DNA of 64,000 nt from Atopsyche davidsoni. Taxonomy: Eukaryota > Arthropoda > Insecta > Trichoptera > Hydrobiosidae. Below the pieces are notes generated by a model. The model saw only the letters and a list, made by a program, of their open reading frames with translations. It was not told the origin of the DNA and ran no database searches. This document shows positions 1 through 10,164 of this stretch, in pieces. The stretch lies in the NCBI GenBank assembly GCA_022113835.1, contig JAILWY010000025.1:434001-498000 (forward strand), written 5' to 3'. Both the position numbers and the translations under genes were made by a program. Positions within the stretch are counted from its first letter, which is position 1. Each line of letters opens with the position of its first letter.

Positions 1-115
1 CGATGTACTGACCCTTGTACTAACGAATCACATCTAGTCACAACGAATCGCCTAATCATATTAGTTATAATATAATAAACCCGTAATGGTAATGAATATG
101 CATCTGATTGAATTA
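1..115 (-). repeat. Truncated tRNA-like foldback element (copy 0)
   Basis: The first 115 bases match, on the minus strand, the family seen whole near 20.5, 42.0 and 59.4 kb. Positions 5-25 match the copy-3 segment at 41914-41934 read on the opposite strand. The segment at about 51-68 (gcctaatcatattag) matches the element's inner arm. The stretch to about 115 resembles the head segment in degenerate form. The rest of the element lies outside the window. Confidence 0.6.
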
Positions 116-289
116 ATTGTATTGAAGTAATGCTTCGCGGTATTGGCAATATACCTGTATATTTTCTGTCTGTTACGCAAAATAAGGAAGAAACTAAATA
201 ATATAACTGTTTGTTATTGGAGTATGACTCTATCAGAGCATCTGCTCGCAGTGCGCGGAGTTGTCTGTAGATCCTGAAATAGCCCGAGA

Positions 290-401
290 CGGATTCCAGT
301 TTCCCTCAAGTAACGGAAGCGCGCCCGGCCTCGCTCTGCCTGGACCGTCCCCCGCCCCTTGTAGTTCGGACTCGAGTATCGGTGCCGTGTGAGCCTGCAG
401 C
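290..401 (+). promoter_or_regulatory. GC-rich 5' flank / 5' UTR of the F-box gene
   Basis: Just before the start codon the base composition changes from AT-rich to GC-rich, with a GC box (CCCGCCCC) at 351-358 and no TATA box that I can see. This fits a TATA-less housekeeping-type promoter or 5' UTR. The transcription start cannot be fixed from sequence alone. An in-frame TGA at 390-392, four codons upstream, shows that the ATG at 402 is the most upstream possible start in this frame of the exon. Confidence 0.45.
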
Positions 402-497
402 ATGGATCTAGGCGGGGACATATGGGGGCAGATCGCCCTGGAGGCCTCGCAGGTGTACTTGGTTGACGGCGTGATGCGAAGTCCGTTCGCTGGCACG
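402..497 (+). CDS. Coding exon 1 (residues 1-32)
   Basis: Starts with MDLGGDIWGQIALEASQ and ends in phase 0 at the donor gtaagg (498). It precedes the F-box and has no recognised domain. The following intron is the longest of the gene at 1725 bp. Confidence 0.85.
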
Positions 498-3400
498 GTA
501 AGGCACGCGTAACCTGGATCGGAGGTTCCCAAACTTTTTCGGACCCCTCCCCCCCTTTTGCAAAGATATAAATTTTGAGAATAAAATTTAACGAATACAA
601 ATGCAATTGTAAATATAACATATTGTAGCATGCCCCCGTGCATGCTCTATTTTCTCATTGACGTCTATTTCTGTCAGACACTGTCAATTCTCAAATGATT
701 CAACAATCAAATTAAAAACTTGATCGTGCAAGAAAAATTAAAAGGCAAAATTAAAATTTTAATGATTTTCTAGTCACGAAATCACGGAAATAATTAGTTT
801 TAGAAATATATTTTAAATATATATAGCCCCCGACCCCTCGACCGCCTGAAAGTCTTCCAAAGTGCTTCTGAACCCACTGCCGCTCCTTCAGCGCCCATTT
901 CAGAAATCTATGACCAGGACGATCATTGAACTTACTCAAAATAATCTTATTTCTTATCCATAGGAGTTAACACTATTTTTTAAATCAAGTTTTTACTCAC
1001 GAAACGACGAGAAATGACTGAAATGTTTACCTTAAAACCAAACGCTAGCCCCAGAAACTCTTACTATATTATGAAGTACAGGTAATCAGTTTAGAAATAA
1101 ACAAGGAAAGAGTCGACAAATATAAATCACCAAATGGCTAGAAGAATACGAAATTTTTAACTGTCAACACTTTCGACCCTGAAAATGTTCGTAATCTCCT
1201 AACCAAGGCTATTTGCATTTGATGTCAAAGTATGGAGTATTGCAAATGAAACAAGTATTTCAAGAATGCAGCCTTCTAGATTTCGATTTGTGATGAAATA
1301 CAAACCTACCACTCGTGTACTTTTTGCAACTCTGTTTGCAATGCAGATGACCTTGGATTTCTTTTTATGAAGGGAGGAACAAAAGTTTACATAAAGAATT
1401 TGTTTTTATTTTGAGATAAGTACGCGTTGAGGATTGTACTGTCCTACAGGTTCAATTTGTAATACATAAAAATGAAAAATATACATGAATAGCTAAACGG
1501 TTAGGGGATTACGATAGTTTCCAAAGCAAAGTAGAAATTAAAATTATTTCGAAATAATTCAAATCGGTGTATGGATACGTTGTGTTTACGTATCGGATGA
1601 ACTCCTCGTTTCGACCAGTGTACCCTTGCCATTGACAAGGTGACAGCAGACATAGTCTCGCTTGACTTCACGGGAGAGATTGTCGTGTGCTCGCGAGTCG
1701 CGAAGTCGCCACCACGTAATGATAAGATAATTCAGATCAGATCAATCTGGCGCCAGGAGAGACGATAACGCGACATGCAAGTCTGCGCAGATAAAGCTGA
1801 GTCCCCCGCAGTCGCTCCACTCGTTTTGATGCACCTGCCTCTGAATTTACGGTTGGCCCAGAAAAATATTCAAGGCGGCTAATTTTTAACTACCTCACCA
1901 AAATTATTATCTACGGACAATATTTGTCTGCAGAAGTATGTTTAAAATGCGCGCAAGAATCTGACCTGTTGGATTAAAGGATGTTGAGATTATCTTTATT
2001 AATGTCATGCAAGGAATAAAAAAAAAGAATTGTTCAGGATTGAATATATTCTTAAAAAAATACTATGCACTTAGGATATAATGTTTATTCTGCAATTTGA
2101 CTGAAATCTTTCAATGGGCCTCTCCTTATACTTAAATCTTTTGAGTAGTAGAAGATTCAAAGGAAAACTTTGAAATTATCATTAATTATTGAATATTAAA
2201 ATGTAAATGCTCCGTATTCCAGACAATCGAGAAGCTGCCGGACAAAGTCCTGCTGAACATCTTTAGCTACATCTCCCACCGTGAGATCTGCTGCATGGCC
2301 CGAGTCTGCAAGAAGTGGCGCATGATCGCTTACGACACTCGGCTGTGGAAGTCTGTCAGTCTGCGTCCTGAAATCTCCGGCCTTCATGTCGGTTAGTACA
2401 AAGTCTCAAGCCGTTGAATAACAAGACCCTTTCTGGAAATTTATTAGTGCATTACTTTAGAAAATATATAAAACGTTTGCTCTCTATAGCTAATTAGAAA
2501 GATGGGCACCTGGCATCTTCTTAAATGATGGAACATAAAAAATAATATTGTCTAATATGGTCAGCGTCTAAAAGTTTTTTTGAAGAATTTGATAGCTAGA
2601 TACGCTATTTGTATCATGTTTTTCCTTGTATAAATTTTTTATTAAAGTAAATGAATATTTAATATTCTCAACCATATAATTGATGTGCTCCAGGATCCCT
2701 GGAATCCCTGCTGGCTCTGATCTCCATCCGTTTTGCTGCGTGTCTGCACTACATCGAACTTCCCATCGAGCTTATAACCCACACGGTCCTCCACGAGCTC
2801 GCCAACAAGTGTCCTAGCCTCACCCACATGCTGCTGGATTTCAGCACAGGTAACGGAGAGCGAGACTCAGCGAACATCGTACATTTGTGCTGTAGATCTT
2901 GGGAAATGAGTCCACATGTGATGATTGTTTCTACTTTCAATATTTTGCACTTAGTTTTGTAACAGTTATGGAAATGTACACTAAATCTTTAAATATAATT
3001 TTTTCACTTTGACATTGTTGTTTAGCAATATATTATTAAAAGATAAAAAACTGGATTTAGACTGAAATCAAAAAAATATTAGCATTATTAAAGTTACTTA
3101 ATGATTATGTGATTCTAAGAATTCTATTATACATATTTCAGTTTTTAATATACTATATTTTTGTTATAATCCTGAACAGTTGGTTAAGAAAAACAATAGT
3201 TATTTATCTGTTACATTTTAATATCTGCGATTTAGTAAACATACGGATATAAGCTTCTAATAAAATGGCGTTGAGCTCAATTTATATAATATATATTAGA
3301 TAGGTTTTCAAATATTATATGTATGATGTTTGGTGAATTGTAAATATATGGATAGTTATTTGACGTGTTTCAGCTATGCAGTTGCACGACTTCTCGGAGA

Positions 3401-6261
3401 TGCAGGCGTTCCCCACCAAGCTCAAGTACATGTGCATCTGCCTATCCGAGGTCATCTTCATGGAGGGCTTCATGAGGAAGATCTACAACTTCATCAATGG
3501 CCTGGAGATTCTGCATCTTATTGGTAATCATGGAAAATCTCTTACAGACTACTCTGCTATTTAAAAATGTATGCAGCTTTTATGAATTATAATGCTATTG
3601 GCACTATTCAGTGTCGATTCTTTGCGAACCCATATTTGTCAAAACTATACCTTTTAAATACTATTTTATAAAGTATAGAAGAGTCTTGCTTGTTATGTAC
3701 TACACAGAGTGTGAAATGAAGGTGAGATAGTTAACTAGTTGGTGGGACCAACACAGCCTAAAATTCACTGTTTGTTTATAATTGACAAATTAACTGTAAA
3801 AACTGTATTGGCATAAAACTACCTTCCAAAAAACCTAATAAATATTTTAAATTTTAACTAGTTTCATTGTCAATAATTTTATAACATGTATAAACAAATA
3901 TATTATAATAAATTACTCCTCAATATTTCAGGAACTTATGAGAAGATAGAAGAAGAGGAGGAAGAAATCTATGAGGTCATCAACGTCCACAAACTGAAGT
4001 CAGCAACACCCAACTTGAGAGTTATCAACTTGTATGGAATTAATTTTGTTGATGATTCCCATATTGACGCTTTCAGTTCTAATTGTATTCAGGTAACTGT
4101 GATTTATTAAAATATTATTGGACAATTTGCGTTTCTTAATCAATTTGTGCAAGATAGTATTTCTCATTTTAACAATTGTTCGATTCAGTTTGTAAGTATT
4201 TACTTTTATTGACAGTAAATTGTGTTTTCAGTTAGAGTGTTTAGCAGTCAACTTTTGCAACAAAGTGACAGGATCCACGATGAAGACCCTCTTTCAGAGA
4301 TCCCGCCGTCTGAGGTGCTTACTCATGAGTGGAACAAGTAAGATTTCTGTCCGTGAAGTTGGTTTTGGGCATTGGGTTCATGTATGATGATGATATTTTG
4401 AGATTTACTTATGACTGTCGACAGTGATAATTGGGCTCATGAATGAGATCTGTGGTTTGTGGTGATCAGATCTGTCCGAATCTTAAAAAACCTTTAATAT
4501 TTTTTTCTACTTAATAATAATTCTACTTTTGTTTAATAATAATTAAACAAAAGGTTCCTAAAATAAATAAATAATGTTCTTTTATTGACTTTCAGACTTG
4601 CAGTCGGAGCACGTGATGCAAGTAGAGTGGGAGAAATCGTCCGTTCAGGAGTTGGACATTACAGGCACAGATCTGTCCACCGAGTGCCTGGTGGATATGC
4701 TCTCTCGCATTCCCAACCTCCGCTTCCTGAGCGCCGGCCAACTCAATGGCTTCAACGATTCAGTGCTTAAAGCCTACCTCGAGTCAGGAAATGCCAGGTA
4801 CTCTTAAGGGCGTGTAAAAATAGCTTTTTGTCTGATTTCTGGCAGGCATTCAAAAATACCCTTCAATTCAAACGATTGAAGTATTTGTTTTCTTTGAGAA
4901 AAAGAGTCATTTCAAAATGAAAAAATATGAAATTATATTTAAGAATCTTATTAAGAAATTATATTAAATCCATTGTTATTTCAGAAATCTTGTGGCCCTG
5001 GACCTTGACAGCTCCGATAACCTGACAGACGATGCTCTTCATCGTTTCCTCTCTCGCTATGGACAGCAGCTCCTTGCCCTCAGCCTCAGTGGAATGCCTC
5101 ACATCACAGATCAGCTGTGGCAAAGTGTTCTGCCCATCCTGATAAATGCCAAGTAATTGAAATAATGTTTAAATATCTATAATTTTGACTGAAAGTAATA
5201 AGTAGTTATTCAATGTTAATATTCATGAATATGTTGATTTTACATATTTATTTATTAATCTACTTGTCCGACCGACAGATTTCGTTGGCACATTTGGACA
5301 GTATAAATATTTACACGTAAATGCCAATGAACCGTTGAAGTTGAATTGAAGTTTTTATATTCATAGCTACTTAAATTATATTTCTGTATTTTTATTTTTA
5401 GGATTCTTGTAATGGGAACACAGGAAAGGCTTGGAGTCAATATCCACGTAGACCAGGTAAAGTTAGAATTATTCTTCAGTAGCTATCTGCTAATACTTAT
5501 CTAGTCTAATTTATCTGTAAATTGTTATATTAGTCTATTGCTGGTACGGACGGGACATGGATTATAATAATAATTATATTCATGATGAGTTTGTAACACA
5601 ATAGAATTTAAAGTATCACAGAAATCTGTGAAAAATAGAAACATGTAAAAACAATTTTTTTTTTATCTAATATAATTCTTGATCAAGGTTTCTTTATTAG
5701 TAAAACCTGAGTCTCTTTTTAGAGAATATTCAAGCTTCTCCATACACAGGTTTATATATATGGCCATAGGTACGGCCTATAAAGATATAAATTTATATAT
5801 TTTTCATGTTTTTCAGTTGATGGACGGTATTGCTAACAACTGCTCACGCTTGGAACGCTTGGAGTTGCGTTGGGATCCTGCCAATCTCCGATTCTCCGAT
5901 AAGAGTCAGAAAGCTATTGATATCCTGCGTGTCAAGTGTTTGAAGATGCGCTGTCTTGCGCTCAGGTAGCTAATTATGAATCATTCTTTAAAAGAAACGG
6001 TCGAATGAGTACCAATAATTGATTACATACTGGAACCGAAACATCAACATCGATCAGTAATTTCTATGGCAGCTTAGTACATAACCTCCATTATGGTATT
6101 TACATTATTTTCTCTAATTTTTCAGTGATGGAAGGTACTATGAGATCGTGAAGGCTAACTTTGAGAGGGCAGACAGAACCACCGTCGTCCGCACCACGAC
6201 CACCTGCCGGGTGTCCAACTATTACATCCTATCCAACTATAAGGAATTAGTCTTCAACTAA
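402..6261 (+). CDS. F-box and leucine-rich-repeat protein, 11 coding exons, 515 aa
   Basis: Spliced gene. The coding exons are 402-497, 2223-2391, 2694-2849, 3374-3523, 3932-4092, 4232-4337, 4596-4797, 4985-5152, 5402-5456, 5817-5965 and 6126-6261. Every intron is GT-AG, the reading frame stays open, and the lengths sum to 1548 nt. Residues 34-79 form an F-box: a LPDKVLLNIFSYI helix, a cysteine- and arginine-rich middle (ARVCKKWR), and the closing RLW at 72-74. The rest, to about residue 470, is a solenoid of leucine-rich repeats with lines such as LEILHLIG and LRVINLYG. Residues 197-202 are six glutamates in a row inside this solenoid. F-box proteins bind SKP1 and, with CUL1 and RBX1, present substrates for ubiquitination; the repeats choose the substrate. 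The start has purine at -3 and G at +4 and follows an in-frame stop. I recognise the class (FBXL) but not the orthologue, so I give no symbol. No frameshift or internal stop was found. Confidence 0.95.
2223..2391 (+). CDS. Coding exon 2 (residues 33-88): F-box
   Basis: The acceptor ends in ccag at 2222 and the donor is gttagt at 2392. This single exon holds the whole F-box, including LPDK (37-40), the hydrophobic core residues of helix 1, VCKKW (60-64) and RLW (72-74). It ends one base into codon 89. Confidence 0.95.
2694..2849 (+). CDS. Coding exon 3 (residues 89-140)
   Basis: The acceptor is tgctccag (ends 2693) and the donor is gtaacg (2850). It encodes the first leucine-rich segment after the F-box (SLESLLALISI, then a NKCPSLTHMLLDF line typical of LRR strands). 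It ends one base into codon 141. Confidence 0.93.
3374..3523 (+). CDS. Coding exon 4 (residues 141-190)
   Basis: The acceptor is gtttcag (ends 3373) and the donor is gtaatc (3524). It begins AMQLHDFSEMQAF and ends with the LRR line LEILHLIG. The last codon is split after its first base. Confidence 0.93.
3932..4092 (+). CDS. Coding exon 5 (residues 191-244), with acidic run
   Basis: The acceptor is atttcag (ends 3931) and the donor is gtaact (4093). It holds the acidic insert with E197-E202, then LRR lines (LRVINLYGINF) and SNCIQ. It ends in phase 0. Confidence 0.95.
4232..4337 (+). CDS. Coding exon 6 (residues 245-279)
   Basis: The acceptor is gttttcag (ends 4231) and the donor is gtaaga (4338). 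It encodes the LRR line LECLAVNFCNKVTGSTM followed by SRRLRCLLMSGT. This exon contains a classic cysteine-containing LRR with the NFCNKVT motif. Confidence 0.94.
4596..4797 (+). CDS. Coding exon 7 (residues 280-346)
   Basis: The acceptor is ctttcag (ends 4595) and the donor is gtactc (4798). It encodes two LRRs (VQELDITGTDLS and IPNLRFLSAGQ). This is the longest coding exon at 202 nt, and it ends two bases into codon 347. Confidence 0.94.
4985..5152 (+). CDS. Coding exon 8 (residues 347-402)
   Basis: The acceptor is atttcag (ends 4984) and the donor is gtaatt (5153). It encodes two LRRs (LVALDLDSSDNLTDDAL and LLALSLSGMPHITDQL). It ends two bases into codon 403. Confidence 0.94.
5402..5456 (+). 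CDS. Coding exon 9 (residues 403-421)
   Basis: A short 55-nt exon. The acceptor is atttttag (ends 5401) and the donor is gtaaag (5457). It encodes KILVMGTQERLGVNIHVDQ. It is supported by frame continuity on both sides. Confidence 0.9.
5817..5965 (+). CDS. Coding exon 10 (residues 422-470)
   Basis: The acceptor is gtttttcag (ends 5816) and the donor is gtagct (5966). It encodes the last clear LRR (NCSRLERLELRWD) and a basic, cysteine-containing segment. It ends two bases into codon 471. Confidence 0.94.
6126..6261 (+). CDS. Coding exon 11 (residues 471-515) and stop
   Basis: The acceptor is tttttcag (ends 6125). It encodes a C-terminal tail rich in threonine and arginine (RADRTTVVRTTTTCR), ending SNYKELVFN, with TAA at 6259-6261. 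The tail has no recognised domain. Confidence 0.95.
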
Positions 6262-6282
6262 ACAAATCCGCATTTCAAAAAC

Positions 6283-6288
6283 AATAAA
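6283..6288 (+). terminator. Poly(A) signal AATAAA of the F-box gene
   Basis: A canonical AATAAA starts 22 bases after the stop codon, giving a very short 3' UTR if used. A second AATAAA at 7049-7054, followed by a T-rich stretch, could end a longer alternative 3' UTR. Confidence 0.6.
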
Positions 6289-6311
6289 GTTATCTTTTGA
6301 CATATATTCAT

Positions 6312-8118
6312 ATTTTTTGCTGCTCTTTATAATTAAACCATTTGCCCTCACCATATAGGACGCAAATACACAGCTGAGAGTTGTTATAGTAGTTTCTACG
6401 CAGTAAACTTGATGGAAATTTCTGGTCTGTGTAAAAAATGTCGGAAAAGCCGCCAACAGAGAGTACTTAAAATTGCTATCACATATTAAACTAGACTTAT
6501 TCTGTTAAATTAGTTTTTTTTTTCTTTTCAAATTGACCATACTTACATTTAATCAATTTCAATAACAGTAAAAATGTTTTATATGTACTTGTTAAAGATC
6601 TTAAAGATAGAAAATATATATTAAACCAATGGAATAGCAACATATCAGTTTTTATTACAGGAAATAATTGATTGTATAAAGCAATTACTTTTACAATATT
6701 CAGTTGGTTTACACATTTTTTAAGCAAAATCAATTTATTTATTTTTGACATAAATAAAATCCGTAATAGTTTTTGTTAATTTTTATAGTCTGATTAAAAA
6801 ATAACATTTCTTTGAAAACTATTTAGTCAATAATATTTCGCGTTAATATTGTTCATATCTATTTATAAGTAAAACATATTTTTTATAACGAATTTAAAAA
6901 AAATAATTTGAATTGGCTAAAAATTATAAAATACCCTAAATGACTGTGTGTTTATTATTTTTAAGTTTGTATGCATTCTTCTATCATAACGATGTCATTT
7001 TGGACTGTGAAATATTTTATTTATAGATATTGTTAATTAGTTTTTGTAAATAAAGTTTTTATTGTTAATTTTTTTACAATTTTTCTGCAAAAACACTTTT
7101 CAATATCAACACAAAACAACCTATAAAATAATATATATTTGCTTTTACGACCTACGAGAATAGATGACCCAGAATGGGAATTATTCTTAGAAATCAAGAG
7201 TCAGTCTCGTCAGAGACATCTGTGGACCAACGCTGGAAGCTCAGTCACCAGACGTTGCGGCCACTTTTCATAGATGTCGCTAGTAATTAATTTATTTTAA
7301 TGTTTGAAGTTATTTTTGCAATACAGGCTATAAAGTTTTTAATATCTACTTAAAATGTTTTTATGAAGGAAATTCAATAGGAATGGGTACTTTTGTTTTC
7401 CTGAAGTTTATAAGCGGGTATATACAACTCGAAATGATACGCATTGTTGTATCCACTTTATAATTAAAATAAACAAACTTACTTTTCTTTTGAAAGAAAT
7501 AATGAAACGATTCTGTTTTTATTGGGTGAGCTTACGCTGTTTTTTACTCAAAGAAAGCCGTAACTAAGTATTTGTCTTCTTGTTTTTGAGATTTGTGTGA
7601 TAAAATAAAATAAAATTAGTACAAACAAATACGTACACAATTTTGATTAGATTTTTTAAAATGTCGACGTCTCAGTGACGTTAGGACATTTGTGTTATTA
7701 AATTAAAAACAGCGCTTTTTTATGTAAAAGAATCACGCTCAAGCAATTAGCTTTAATAAAAATGGTCCAGTTTCTATTTGGGTGAAAGTGAGGTAAATAT
7801 CTAAGAAAGTCAGTACAGTCAGTGCTATACACGAAATATACATTAGTTGAAGTAACATATCTGGATGAAAGTTTATTTTTGTCTCTTATTGACTCCAAGA
7901 GTGGAAGACATCCAAGGTCAGAAAATTTTAGTGAAGAGTTTTAAGCTTCATGGCACAATTGCGGCTGGCACTAGTTTGTTGCGTCTTCGAAATTTGTCTC
8001 CTTGAATCTCAAAAAATCTGCATGATGAATCGGAATTTTAATGTTATTTGGGATCTTCCTTGGAGGGAACCTGGCGTCTTTTTTAATTTTATCAGCAATG
8101 AAAAAAACATTTTACCAA
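6312..8118. other. AT-rich non-coding flank
   Basis: Downstream flank of the F-box gene. The reading frames are short, AT-driven and lack splice-linked continuity or recognisable domains. A less AT-rich patch at about 7140-7280 has no reading I can assign. Confidence 0.6.
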
Positions 8119-8176
8119 CTTTTGAATACAAAACCTCAAGCTACGAGGAAGTGTGCTAACCACTAGAACACGAGAC
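8119..8176 (-). repeat. tRNA-derived SINE-like relic
   Basis: On the minus strand the text reads TTCTAGTGGTTAGCAC (A-box-like), and about 30 bases later a weak B-box-like GTATTCAAAAG. This looks like a decayed tRNA-derived SINE head. The B box is degenerate, so it is not a functional tRNA gene. Confidence 0.4.
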
Positions 8177-8226
8177 AATCAAAATGCGTTTGACTATTTA
8201 AGTAAAATAAAAAAAATAAACCACAA

Positions 8227-8414
8227 TTAATATTTTAAATAAAATACTTTTTTGATTTTTCACATGTGTCATTATCGAGCGAATAACGAAATTAGTTCGT
8301 TTAATAATGTCGACGGGAGAGGTTAACGAAACCGGTCATCAATAAAATTAAACATGCGGAAAAATTAAAAAAAAATGGAATTCCAGCGGGTATTCTCTGT
8401 TAAAAATATTGAAT
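8227..8414 (+). repeat. ACCGGT repeat family, copy A
   Basis: Shares with 23433-23624 and 60193-60655 an outer segment (taaataaaatactt, then cacatg), a middle with cgaaaccggtcat and caataaaatt, and a tail gaattcca followed by a tattctctgt-like text and aaaatattgaat. The middle is a decayed form of the hairpin-GAAAC-CG-GTC motif described in the findings. Confidence 0.65.
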
Positions 8415-8763
8415 ATAATTATAACAATTATTGTAGTCAAGACTTGCTTAAAAAATGTGGAAGCAAAAAATGAATACAATGTTTGAATATATATTTGTTA
8501 AAGTGTAAATAAATAAATTGTTTTTTTATTTTTTCATATTAATCGGGCTCTTTGGTGTTGAGCTGCGTTTTCAGTTGAAGTTTCCAAAGATTCAGTTCCG
8601 GCACTGAGGTCCACTTCAGTAACACACAAGGGAAACTACGTGAATTCGAGCGCACCACTCCGAGCTCCATCGCGCTGGGAGCTCAGAAGCGAGCGCATCT
8701 CTCGGTATTAAGTTATTTATCATTGAAATGAAAAGCTAGACCTAATTCAGAATACAGTTCTTT

Positions 8764-8843
8764 TTCATCTTCTTCCTCATCGAGTGCCTCTTCTCAGAAA
8801 AGGTTGGCGACCATTTCGCTGAGCATATACTCATGCTGAGCAG
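8764..8843 (+). repeat. Dispersed repeat shared with the right end of the window
   Basis: This text (gagtgcctcttctc, then aggttggcgaccatttc, then atgctgagca) recurs at 63919-64000 with similar spacing. It is an interspersed repeat of unknown class, with no coding content visible. Confidence 0.6.
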
Positions 8844-9020
8844 GTGTTTATGTATTTCTAAGGGAAAAATAGCGTAGGGGGTCCCCGGGTTCTTCTACAC
8901 CGCGGTTTTTTTATTGGCAGGAATAGTCTGCGTATTGCTGTTGCTCAAAGCGCTGGTGTTAAGATCTGATACTCCTTCTGCAGCAAGCTACTTAAACAAT
9001 ACCAGGAGTCCCTCTTCTCG

Positions 9021-9077
9021 AAAAGGTACTTTCAGAGCACATTCCTCTATAATGAATGTGCTCTGAAAGTACCTTTT
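9021..9077. repeat. Perfect 24-bp inverted repeat (hairpin)
   Basis: The arms 9021-9044 and 9054-9077 are exact reverse complements around a 9-base spacer. The arm begins aaaaggtactttcagagcac. It can form a strong RNA or DNA hairpin and may be a young MITE tip, a small-RNA precursor or an inverted duplication. Confidence 0.8.
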
Positions 9078-9254
9078 GAAATGTCCACTACTCCTTTACA
9101 CCCGCACAGGCTACAGAATGGCAGCCATGCACGAGCAACAGAATGGGGAGAGCGGGGAGGTTCAACAACGATAATAGTCCAACGGGTCCAAACTCGGGAG
9201 GCTCGGGTGATAAGTTATGATGCGAATTATGAAAAAATAAGATTATTTTTTGAA

Positions 9255-9560
9255 GTGCCCCCCGCTTTTAAAGAGCCCGCTGGCAGGTTGTCTCGCTCGA
9301 TCGATCCAGCAGGCCGTCCCGCTCGCACGCGCGGCCGCCCCTCGCGCCCTCTCGCTCGCGCGGCCCTCGCCCGGCGGGGAGGCCCAAGGCCCGACGAATT
9401 GTTTTTAATTTCGCTTTTATTCAATCACACATTTAAACACTAAACTAGCCGCCGGCGCCCCCCGCCCAGGGGAGGGGCGTGAGGGGAGGGGAGGGGGGGG
9501 GAGGGGGGCCCTAACCTAACCTAACCCCCCCGCCCCCGCCCCCGCCCAGCCGGCCCTGGA
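9255..9560. other. CpG- and GC-rich island with G/C tracts
   Basis: An abrupt GC-rich island in AT-rich DNA. It contains CpG-dense text (cgcgcggccgcccctcgcg region), a long poly-G/GA tract at about 9466-9508, a telomere-like run, and C-rich repeats to about 9550. Open frames on both strands here are products of composition. It could be an unmethylated CpG island or promoter, but no exon is evident. Confidence 0.5.
9509..9527. repeat. Interstitial telomere-type repeat (CCTAA)3
   Basis: Three consecutive CCTAA units (ccctaacctaacctaaccc) correspond to TTAGG on the minus strand, the usual arthropod telomere unit. The run is short and sits between G-rich and C-rich tracts. Confidence 0.7.
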
Positions 9561-9730
9561 GTGTCTCGTAACTTTAATTTATTTTAAATATCAATTTGCA
9601 CCAGAAAGGTACATAATACAACTAATACAAAATATACTTATCCGATGCACATTGTTTTATTAGATATTTTATTAAAAAGTGGCGGGCGGTGCAAATAATA
9701 AAACATCGCTTGCCGTAAAATACATCTTTT

Positions 9731-10125
9731 TTCAAATATTGGAAATAGATTAAAGAAACTCTTAGAAAAATATCATCGTGATTTGTGTGGGATTCGAACC
9801 CACATACCCAAGCTTGCGTGTATTGGCTTAATTAAATAGATTTTAAAAATAATAATCCAGATCGGATTTAAAAATGCTTCACTGAGTACTTTGTGTTAAA
9901 AGTCTAGTATTGCAAGTCACACGATATTTAATTGGCATAAAGTACGTTGTTTCATTTATAGGATATGATTGTTAAAAATTCTTGCCTAGTATTAGTGATT
10001 CGTTGGTATAATTGGTAATGCACCAGCCATGTAAGCTTGGGGATGTGGGTTTTTGAATCCCACACAAATCACGATGATATTTTTCTAAGAGTTTCTTTAA
10101 TCAATTTTTAATATTAGAAAAAATG
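9731..10125. mobile_element. tRNA-like foldback element, copy 1 (two opposed tRNA-like arms)
   Basis: Left arm 9731-9820 and right arm 10029-10125 are inverted copies. Each carries a tRNA T-arm/B-box text (minus strand at the left, GGGTTCGAATCCC; plus strand at the right, gggtttttgaatccc), then cacgatgatatttttct and aagagtttcttt. The right arm keeps an A-box-like start and an anticodon-loop-like CATGTAA (anticodon TGT, Thr-like). The acceptor-like ends tcgt and acga can pair. No coding capacity. Confidence 0.75.
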
Positions 10126-10164
10126 TACTTAAACATTAACAAATATTTTTATTTAAATACATTT

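Noticed and set aside
214..643. Two overlapping minus-strand open frames of about 135 codons across exon 1
   Set aside because: They lie antisense to the GC-rich first exon and its flank, overlap in two phases, and show no domain. The + strand exon explains the region.
9081..9443. 120-codon + frame and an overlapping minus frame
   Set aside because: They run through a CpG/GC-rich island with arginine-, proline- and alanine-rich output on both strands, typical of composition artefacts.
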